64,000 nucleotides of DNA from Eucommia ulmoides (Eukaryota > Streptophyta > Magnoliopsida > Garryales > Eucommiaceae). A program made the position numbers and the translations under genes. The notes beneath the pieces are model-generated. The model was not told the origin of the DNA. It searched no databases and saw nothing but the letters and a program-made list of their open reading frames with translations. The stretch lies in NCBI GenBank assembly GCA_016647705.1, contig CM028338.1:12678240-12742239 (forward strand), in the 5' to 3' direction. Shown here one piece after another: positions 55,298-64,000 of this stretch (the stretch's first letter is position 1; the number at the start of each line of letters is the position of its first letter).

Positions 55298-57710
55298 ACA
55301 CTCGTATTCCTCTCATCCATTCCTTCATGATCTCTTTGGCTTATTAGAGGTTAGTCCTAGCCAATTGGTCCAAATATCTTCCACCACATCCTAGGTGCAA
55401 TAACCTTTTCCTCATGTTAGTAACGTAGCCCAACCCCCCAAATGATTAGATTTGTTTTCTCTATGAAGTTTAAGAAAAACTCGGTATGATTCTACCTATC
55501 CATCCTGTCAGACTGCCAAATCTTCACCAACGTCCCTATTTCGATTAAAAATTGGAATAATTATTACGTGTTCTTTTGTGGGGACTAAGAATATTCTACC
55601 AATGGGACAAGTTTAAACCCAGTAGTTCTGAGGGATTTTCATAATCCAAGTAATGTTCTCATTGTAATCTTTCATTTCTTGAAAACCTAATTAGTTACTA
55701 AATTTTGACTATACTCTTCCTTCTTTTGATGTTCATGATAAGAGGTCCTCAAAATCTTTTCTTTGAGTCCTTTTACTGTTGCTGAACTAACCAAGATCCT
55801 AGTTTCTGAAGTTTGTTTGCACAAAGTGCTAACCTTAATCCCTTTCTAAGATAAGGCCAAAATGATGTCCTATAATAAGAAAGATCATATTCTATTTATT
55901 TTTCTGAAGAAAAGAGAGACTACTTCTGGGGCTCATCGCGGTGATTTGACTCATCTAGTTCACCCGTCACAAATATCAGAAATCGAGAGTAGCCTCGTAT
56001 CATTCTTTCCTAAAGGCTCTGAACTAGACTATCCTGTCTCACGTTGGAGATCACATGAGACTGTTATCTCCACATCAGTTCAAAGTACTCGACCTTGATC
56101 TCCTATGGATATTCTTGGGTCGGAGGTCTTACACTAAAAGTCCAACACTGTTGCATGCACACATCGGACGAGCGCTACTCCTCGGTGTCAGAGAAAAACT
56201 AGAGTCAGCCTCAAAAGTCTCAGGGTGTCATCCTATATCGCTATACACCAGAGTCTTAGAGAGCTGAGCCCATCCGTTCTGAATTCTCAATGCAAATTAG
56301 ATAAGGCTATGAGGACCTTGATGGAGCAGTTTTGGGACCATAGCCATGTCAGGATTAGGTCACAGATTCGATTGGAAATGTTTTGGATTGGTATTTGTGC
56401 AGGACTCCAAGTACTTTACTCGTTTTTAATACACATACCCTCATTGGCAAGTCTTTAAAGTCGAAGAATTCGACAAACTTGAAGAAGAGTTGGGCGAAGG
56501 TCACGCAGAAAAAATGTACTAGAAGCTGACCTGATGATTGAAAAGTCAACCAAAGAAAAGGCTAAGGTTAATCTTGCAACCGAGCAATCAACTCATAAAA
56601 ATCTAGCGAAGGAAGTCGAAGAGCTGAGGTGGGAGTTAACCACTAAAGACAAGGCTCAGATGGTAGAACCTACAGAGGAAGAGAGGGAGAAAAAGACCAT
56701 TCGTTTCGGTGTAAGTGGTAAGACATATGTTGTCATTGGAGAGCTAACATATCAAGTTTTCGATTTTAGGGGAGAAGAGTCTGAGCTTAATAGGAGCATC
56801 CGAACTCTCTGCTAGGATTGACAAGATTACAAGTGATCTCCAATGAAAATATGAGGAGTATGCTTATAAAAAAAATAGAAGATTGATAGTTCTTCGATGA
56901 TCCCTAAATCGAAATACAGGTTGTCGATTTTAAGAAGTTTCAATCTGTCGTGGCTTCTATGTTTTTAGACCTGGATCTTAGTTTCCAGGATGCCGATCTA
57001 GACTTTATAGAGGATGAATACCCGATTGGCAATGTGGAGGACCAAAGGGGAGATAAAGAGGGAACCTTGATATCCCAACTACCATTTTGAACATCGAGCT
57101 TTTCCAAGAAAAGTTATTATTGTATGTATTTGTAATCATCAATTTTCCTATAACATGCCACCTAATGCTGTAATCCAATCGAACATGCTTTTCCATTAAT
57201 CTAATGACCGTTAATTTTCTCTTTGTTTTCCATTTTCTTTCCTTCTTGGCCTATTTATAGTCTGTTCGTCTTTCGTTTCATTACAAAACGAGCTATTACC
57301 TGGCTTTATCCATTTTCTTTTTATTTATGTTTTTAGAGAGAAAAAAAATATCTGCTTACAAGACCATTGAGGCTGCCAAGAGGAAACAAAATAAATATTG
57401 TTACAGTTTCAAATACAATCATTATGAATAAGAAAATGGAGCACATTGATTATACTCGTCTCCGCATGCTTGAGAAGGCCTATTATTTGTACTATCACCT
57501 TGATGCTGCCCATTATGCCTCTATCTCTGAACTAATCGAGATGAAGGACAAACTGAAGGAGATGGAAAATTATGAGGCCTAGTGGGAACAAAACTACAAA
57601 AGGTGAAGGACTTGGAGGTTTAGGTGCCGATCGCCAATTGGCGCTACAAGAGATTGTGGGTATGGAATGATACAAAAAAGACGAGAATAAGGGAGATCAT
57701 CAATGATGTT
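55298..57710 (+). pseudogene. Extra gene of the older Tat element, remaining part in one orientation
   Basis: Continues DTRIPLIHSFMISL after the solo LTR. An intron-like edge CAAGTAATGTTCTC (near 55652) matches the intron start in the tandem units. Next come a linker (55862-56098) and LDKAMRTLMEQFWDH (near 56300; compare FDDAIKFLYDQSWDK). FWIGICAGLQVL follows (near 56390; compare FRMVICALLQVL), then a coiled-coil stretch (56534-56815, KNLAKEVEELRWELTTKDK) and the C-part (57367-57582, YTRLRMLEKAYYLYYHL, ISELIEMKDKLKEME). All are on the plus strand. It is thus a relic of the uncut gene. It ends at the retroelement inserted at 57711. Confidence 0.65.
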
Positions 57711-60006
57711 TGTTGGCCCAGTGAGCTACCCAAGAGGAGGGGTGAATTGTGTAGTATTAAAAAAGTATCAGAATAATAACACTTCAAAAATCAAACAATT
57801 AATTTTATCCTAAAATTAATTATTATCTTTATAGCATCAGATAAGTGTAATAAGCTCTAGGTGTACACTCAAACAACACAAGATAAAATAAAGGAAATAA
57901 ATAATGCAATACCCACCGATATATTCTAATTCACCAAGTTACTCTTGGCTAATCTAGTCATCCGAGCCCTACGGAGATTCGCACCCACTAAACTTAAGAT
58001 TCCTTTACAGGTAGGAACCAAACCCTCACAACGATTCACAGGCTTAGAATCAACCTTTACAATTCATTTTTTCAGGCTCAGGAATAACATCTTCTTTTTC
58101 CCAAGCTAAAAAATAATCTATCGTTTTACAAGTTAAAGATTAACCTAATTCTATTACAAGGAAAATTACGACCTAATTCTTTTTATACCTTAGGCTCAAG
58201 AATCAAAACCTCACGCAAATACACTCCAAATATCTTTTTATCCAGTAAGGATTGAACCGTTACAATTCTCTCACAAATTCAATCAAATAAGAATTAACAC
58301 CTCATCTTTTTATACTCTGGGTAAAGATCAAAACCTCAATCTCTTTATCGGAAGAGATTGAAACCAACTACCGTTGATTGGACACTCCCAGGAGTATCTA
58401 ATCTGATATTCAACTCACCAATTTAAAAACAATTGATAAGTGATTTTTCCACTCAGAGTTTCTACCACCCCAGATAAATTCAAACTCAATTAGTGTCCCG
58501 ATACTAGTGATAGAAAAGTGAGAATTTCAAAATCTGATAAATAAAGATGGGTAGCAAGTAATTAAGTACATAATCAGATTTTCTCAAGAAATTGTTTCAA
58601 AAATAATTTTCAATAAAAAATTTGGAAAACAATTTCAAAGATCAAATTCCAAATAATAAATATAATCAAGCAACAATTAATAGTAAGTAATTTGAAAAGA
58701 TCTCACCAAGATTCCACTGAAAAAATATTGATTAGAGATAGCAATGAAACTTCAGATCGGTAGTAGCAATAATCCATGACAAATATTTCTCAAGAACAAC
58801 TCTCAGAAAAGATCTCACAATTCACTCAGTAAGATTACTCTTAGAAAACACGAGAGCTGAATAACTCAGAATAATTTGGATTCTCTTGATATCTTCTTAA
58901 TTTATGTTAAATCCGCAAGTCTATTTAAAGTCTCTTAAAACAAGCCCTATAACAGTTAGTTCCCATAAATCATGACACGTAATTATACCAATAGACCCTC
59001 TATATCATAATGATTCATTCCTAGTATAATTCACTTAAAATATCTCTTAAAATATTCAATTAAGTCGCTCACATTTTTACACAATCTCAATAAGATAAGA
59101 TTGAAAGAATTATATGTACCAAATTGAGAAATATCAAACTACTTGAACCATATCTATAAGGATAACCATAAAATGGCTAGTAAAGACTACTTTTTGAATA
59201 AAATTCGAAATTCTATAAATCCTGAAACAGCTCCATTTGTTGACCAGCCAATACCCATCGGTCGATAGCCCAATTCAGGATGTAGCCAAGCTAAAATCTC
59301 TTCGCCCATTGGTCAACTGCCCATCCATCACTTGTCGACCAGACGATTTAGAGAGTTTCATACGACGACCTATCTATTGACTTAGAGATTCAGAGAATTC
59401 ATTATCTAATCATAAGTCAACTCACCTGTTAACCTAAAGATTCATAGACTTCTTGTTTTAAGCTTAGATCGACCTACCTGTCGACCAAAAGATTCAGCAA
59501 CTTCATTCTTTGATCACCGGTCGACTTACCTGTCGACTGAGAGATGCTAGAATCCTCTTCCTGAATTCGTTTTACATCCTCTTTTATTGACGTTTTTGCC
59601 CCTTTAACCAATTTCTTTTCTCGGTTAGCTCCACTAAATACTTAAGTTCAATTTTAGTCAATTATCTTTATTTCTTTTTCAATTTTACATAGGAGTAAAT
59701 AATTTAACTAATTAGAATCCTATAAAAACACATATACTTTTGAAAAATATTTTGTGACGTGTGTGATCCTAACCGGGAATCATTATGAGTAAAAATTTAA
59801 CCTGAGATGTTTTCCCTAGGTTTTTCAGTTTCTTCAATCTCTTAACTTCTATCATCTTTGACATTTGTCTTTAGTTTTTAGCATCAATTTCAACTTCTTT
59901 ATGATAATATCTTAATTGGAACTAATAAACTGAAACACTTAATCAAACTGTTAGTTCTATAAAAAACATCAATATTTAATTGTTCATCAAAATTTTAGGG
60001 TCAACA
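57711..60006 (-). repeat. TR-GAG element 3' LTR
   Basis: 2296 bp from TGTTGGCCCA to GGGTCAACA in plus coordinates. The first 1.3 kb aligns closely with 62507-64000. Contains no ORF of note. In element orientation it begins TGTTGACCC and ends GGGCCAACA. Confidence 0.88.
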
Positions 60007-60020
60007 ATCTCCCCTTTTTT
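60007..60020 (-). other. TR-GAG element polypurine tract
   Basis: Minus strand AAAAAAGGGGAGATT ends at the 3' LTR. Strong purine tract, consistent with the minus orientation. Confidence 0.8.
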
Positions 60021-61309
60021 GATGATGATAATTAACTTTGATGTTTTCTTTAAAACAATAATGTAACCATGCTCCCCCTAAATCCGAGGACGGGTTCTTT
60101 AACTTGTTAAAGCATAGTAATAAAGATAATCATAAGATTTTTAACAAAGCACAAATTTCAATATATAATAAACTCCCCCTTAAGATATTCAAAAAAATAA
60201 TTCAAGCTTCCCCTTAGCATATTCATTAAAATATCAACTAATTCTCCCCCTTTGTCATCTCAAAAAAAAATTGGAGAAAGGGAACCAAAACATCACTACT
60301 CTAGGCAATTATCATGAACTCTAATTTTCCGCTAGAGATTTAGTGAGTATAACAAACTAATCAAAAGTATCAAAATCTTCAATATCATCTTTTTCAGTTT
60401 AAGCATAATACATTATTGCCATACTTATAAAAACTTCTTCCCCTAAATAATTGTAAACAAGCAAATTCAGGCATAGGAGAATAATCCTGAGGTAATCAAA
60501 ATATTTCAATAATATAGCATGCAATCATATAATTTCAGTTAAATATGCATACCTTACTAATGATACCAAATAAAGTCTTCCCTTTATAGAAACAAAACAT
60601 GTAATGTTTAACGCACTAGAATAAAAAGCATATTTCAATGAAAATTTATCAACATAAATCTAGTGCATGCATAAATATGGATAAGTGCATATTTCTCTCA
60701 TAAATTTTCAACTCTTTTTTAGAATAATAATAATTTTACAGAACAAGAGATATTAGTTGTATGCCAAACACTTAATGCCTATATTTCCACATGCAACAGA
60801 TTAAAATGTCATATATATTCTGGTGATCGTATATATGGTATCAAAAGTAGATTAATGCGATCTCATAAAATAATACCAATCATGTAAGCTTAAATTCATA
60901 CAGGATACCGACTGGTAAGATCACGATTAATACTAATTTTATCAAACATTTTTTAGTAATAAATATTTCATCAATAAACCAGTATTAGCTAACAATATAA
61001 TTCTACGTAGGCATATAATCAGAGCATGATTAGTCTAAATCAAATAAATCATTATACACCATCATGCATTTTAATAATTCAAGGTGAACTCAATTCGACT
61101 TAATTCATTTTCTTAATCACGTAACATATTTCAAAATCAAACACATGATAATTACTCAATATAAGCACATTATAAAAATATGTTAATACACTTAACTAAA
61201 TATTATTCCCATAATCACCATGTAATGTTTCTAAGATAACAAGTAATGCATCATTTAAAATAAGTCTTAGAAACCATTACCAACTTACCTATTTGGAAAG
61301 TCGGGAATC
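60021..61309 (-). other. Non-coding internal region of the TR-GAG element
   Basis: AT-rich, without an ORF over 60 codons that looks like protein on either strand. An autonomous relative would carry pol here. Plus-strand CTCCCCCT words recur (60070, 60170, 60245), which on the minus strand give extra purine tracts. Confidence 0.6.
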
Positions 61310-62436
61310 TCACTCTTTAACAAATTTAATAAATTTAAACCATGAGGGATTAGGAGTATTTTTTATATTTTTCGGGACAACTTTACTTTTTACCTCATCT
61401 GTACTCATGATTGCTTTGGGTGTATAATTCCTCTTGGCTTGTCTGTATCCTCTCAACTTTTGATTATTGCCACTTGATTTTGTGATATTTTTATTTGCTC
61501 GTGTCACTTGAGGATTCCTGGTGATGTTCCATTTTGGCTTTGATGAATCTTTTCTCTTTGCACATTTCGTTTGTGGTTTCTTTGTAATTTCACATTCTGT
61601 CTTTGGTGCATCTTTTTTATTTGCATGCGTTGCTTGTGGATCTTTGGTGACTTCCTATTTTGGCTTTGATACAATTTCTTTGTTTGTTCCTTTATGTCCA
61701 CTTTCGACATTACGTAATTCTGCACAAGACATTTCAATAGTTCTCTTTGGTATCCATTTCATTTTGGATCCGTCCTTGTTAGACATAAACTTAGGGTTCT
61801 GAAACGGACATGATACTTTAAAATGCCTAACCCTATTACAATAATAACATCTCAAATCTATTTTACAATAGAGAGCACGAGATGTAAAATAAGAATCATT
61901 TCTAATAATACCAACAAAACTATCACTGGCTTGTGATGAAGGATGAGACGATGAAGCATATCCATTTTGCCTAGAAAAATCATTTTCAGAATCTCTTGAA
62001 ATAGTATTAAGGTCAAATTATGATTTTTCAAAATTTTTCTTAAGTAAATCGATTTTAGAAACAAAATTTGACCTTTGCCTTGAAATCGTATCAAAATTAT
62101 TTTTTAAAACTCCGTTTTCATTTTCAAGAATATCCACTTTAGATAGAAAATTATAAATTTCAAAAACAACATCTGAAAATTCTTTTGTACCATAATAATC
62201 ATCCAAATGCATTTTAGATTTTCGGACACTTTTTCCACCATTTTCAAAAGAATCAAATTTTCTTTTTAACTCAAGCTTTCTTTAGCAAAAAATAATGTGA
62301 AAGAAAGTAATTTTTTCATAACAATATGGACATTTTCATTATCATCATCTCCATCACTACCACAAGAATCATAAATCACATTTTCATAAATGAATTTACC
62401 ACTATCAAAAGAGGATACACAAAACACATCATCCAT
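61310..62436 (-). pseudogene. TR-GAG element gag with CCHC zinc knuckle
   Basis: ATG at minus 62436 opens MDDVFCVSSFDSGKFIYENV, an acidic N-part. Stops and frame changes follow near 62285, 62020 and 61860. The middle (62212-62018) has heptad-like Leu/Ile/Lys sequence (ILENENGVLKNNFDTI). The knuckle CYYCNRVRHFKVSC (C-x2-C-x4-H-x4-C, about 61849-61808) is followed by KMKWIPKRT, as in SIRE-type gag. A 21-residue tandem repeat comes next and the frame ends near 61310. Gag packages the RNA. The N-terminal UBN2-like domain is not seen, so it is short for the family. Confidence 0.7.
61512..61700 (-). repeat. 63-bp (21-residue) tandem repeat within gag, three copies
   Basis: Three consecutive 63-bp units (61512-61574, 61575-61637, 61638-61700) share words such as TTTTGGCTTTGATGAATC. 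The period is a multiple of three, so the gag frame is kept. It encodes Lys/Gln/His-rich units (HQRQN, YQSQN). Confidence 0.85.
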
Positions 62437-62492
62437 GGTGTGTGCACGTGACCGATTTAGCTATGATGTTAAGCCTAATCGAGCTAAAATTA

Positions 62493-62504
62493 GCCCTGGT
62501 ACCA
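62493..62504 (-). other. TR-GAG element primer-binding site (tRNA-Met-like)
   Basis: Minus strand TGGTACCAGGGC starts two bases inside the 5' LTR end. It differs at two of twelve positions from TGGTATCAGAGC, the complement of initiator tRNA-Met used by most Copia elements. Confidence 0.78.
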
Positions 62505-62506
62505 AT

Positions 62507-64000
62507 TGTTGGCCCAGTGAGCCACCCAAGAGGGGGGTGAATTGAGTAGTATTAAAAAATTATTAGAATAATAACATTTGAAATATCAAATAATTAATTT
62601 TATCCTAAAATTAATTATTATCTTTATAGTAGCGGATAAGTGTAATAAAGTCTAGGTGTACACCCAAAAAATACAAGATAAAATAAAAGAAAAAAATAAT
62701 GCAGTACATACCGATATATCCTGGTTCACCAAGCTACTCTCAGCTAATCCAGTCCTCTAACCCCCATGGCGATTCGCACCTACTAAATGCAAGATTCCTT
62801 TATTGGTAAGAACCAAACCCTCACAATGATTCGTTTCACAGGCTCAGAATCAATCTTTACAATTCCTTTTCCCAGGGTCAGGAATAACATCTTCTTTTTC
62901 CCAAGCTCAAGAATAACCTGTCTTTTTAGAGGCTAAAGATTAACCTAATTCTATTACAGGGAGAATCACGACCTAATTCTTTTTATACCTTAGGCTCAAA
63001 AATCAAAATCTCACATAAATATGCCCCAATTAACCTTTTACCTGGTAAGAATTGAACTGTTATAATTCTCTCACAAATTCAATCAAGAAAGAATTAACAC
63101 CTAATCTTTTTATACTCTAGGCAAAGATCAAAACCTCAATCTCTTTACCGGAAGAGAATGAAACCAACTAGCCTTGATTAGACACTCCTTCTAGTATCTA
63201 ATCTGACACTCAACTCACCAATTAAAAAATAATTGATAAGTGATTTTCCCACTCAAAGCTTCTACCAACCCAAATAAATTCAAACTCAATTAATGTCCCG
63301 ATACTAGTGATAGAAATGTGAGAATTTCAAAATTTGATAAATAAAGATGGGTAGCAAGCAATTAAGCACGTAATAAGATTTTCTCAAGAAATTGTTTCAA
63401 AAATAATTTTCAATAAAAAACCCGAAAAATAATTTCAAAGATCAAATTGCAAATAAAAATATAATCAAGCAACAATTAATAGTAAGGAATTTGGAAAGAT
63501 CTCACCAGGATTCCACCGAAAAAATAATGATTAGAGATAAGAATGAAACTTCAGGTCGATAGTAGCAATAATCCATAACAAATATTTCTCAAGAACAACT
63601 CTTAGAAAATATCTCACAATTCACTCAGTATGATTACTCTTAGAAAGCACAAGAGCTAGATAACTCAGAATAATTTGGATTCTCTTGATATGTTCTTAAT
63701 TTATGTTAAATCTGCAGGTCTATTTAAAGCCCCTTAAAACAAGCCGTATAACAGCTAGTTCCCATAAATGACACTCAATTACACCAATAGACCCTCTATA
63801 TCATAATGATTCATTCCTGGTATAATGAACTTAAAATATCTCTTAAAATATTCAATTAAATCCCTCAAATTTTTACATAGTCTCAATAAGATAAGATTGA
63901 AAGAATTATATGTACCAAATTGAGAAATATCAAAACTACATGAACTATATCTATAGGGATAATTAAATATTAATTAAATAACTTAAAACATATCAGATCC
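62507..64000 (-). repeat. TR-GAG element 5' LTR, partial at window end
   Basis: Starts TGTTGGCCCAGTGAGCC and aligns with 57711-59200 with many small differences. About 1.5 kb of an expected 2.3 kb lies in the window. Confidence 0.88.

Larger units (their letters stand above)
57711..64000 (-). mobile_element. TR-GAG-type non-autonomous LTR element (SIRE/Maximus-like), right end beyond window
   Basis: The 3' LTR (57711-60006) and the start of the 5' LTR (62507 onward) are direct repeats. Between them lie a polypurine tract, 1.3 kb of non-coding sequence, a gag gene with CCHC knuckle and a primer-binding site, but no protease, integrase or reverse transcriptase. The internal part is only 2.5 kb. 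This is the layout of terminal-repeat retrotransposons with a GAG domain only. Long LTRs and the gag motif WIPK after the knuckle suggest relation to SIRE/Maximus Copia elements. It depends on enzymes from another element. The right target duplication is outside the window. Confidence 0.8.

Noticed and set aside
1-64000. tRNA, rRNA or other structural RNA genes
   Set aside because: No cloverleaf-forming segment with A and B boxes or rRNA-like conserved blocks was recognised. The tRNA-like matches are primer sites.

Overview
The window looks like transposon-rich heterochromatin from a flowering plant, probably a eudicot. It is AT-rich and holds only plant-type mobile elements and one integrated plant pararetrovirus. 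I found no intact host gene, no rRNA or tRNA gene and no CRISPR array. Nearly every coding stretch is broken by stops or frameshifts, so this is a fossil record rather than a working gene set. The species cannot be told from the sequence.

Layout, left to right. 1-2082: no recognisable gene. 2088-18281: one minus-strand Ty1/Copia element with 529/528-bp LTRs and an AATAT target duplication. An endogenous pararetrovirus array (about 2664-13440, plus strand) sits inside it, between the end of pol and the 3' LTR. The array holds parts of at least two viral genome units: coat protein with zinc knuckle, 30K-type movement protein, protease, reverse transcriptase, RNase H, a candidate transactivator, a promoter with an as-1-like element, a poly(A) signal and a tRNA-Met primer site. 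18982-23640: a decayed minus-strand LINE. 23641-31190: non-coding DNA with two MITEs (one hAT-type with a perfect 8-bp target duplication), the 3' tail of a chromovirus-like Gypsy element and a Helitron-type helicase fragment.

31190-57710 is a nest built on an old Tat-lineage Ty3/Gypsy element. Its left LTR was split by a 20.9-kb tandem structure, LTR-internal-LTR-internal-LTR (31522-52433), which carries a single GTTAT target duplication. In both tandem units gag-pol lies on the plus strand, whereas the primer-binding site and polypurine tract lie on the minus strand. The antisense extra gene is cut into two halves pointing in opposite directions at the two ends of the unit. In the older host element the same extra gene runs in one direction. 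The simplest reading is an inversion of about 8.4 kb inside one element, followed by tandem duplication. A 75-bp tandem repeat made of three palindromic 25-bp monomers lies between pol and the extra gene.

The older element's extra gene is broken by a 2.1-kb solo LTR (53155-55297, ACACT duplication). From 57711 the window is filled by a minus-strand element with about 2.3-kb LTRs of a related family, a tRNA-Met-like primer site and a polypurine tract, but only a gag gene and no pol. This is a TR-GAG-type non-autonomous retrotransposon.

Relative ages follow from nesting: the old Tat element came before the tandem Tat insertion, the solo LTR and the TR-GAG element; the Copia element came before the pararetrovirus. 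Shared stop codons show that the Tat unit was already defective when it was duplicated.
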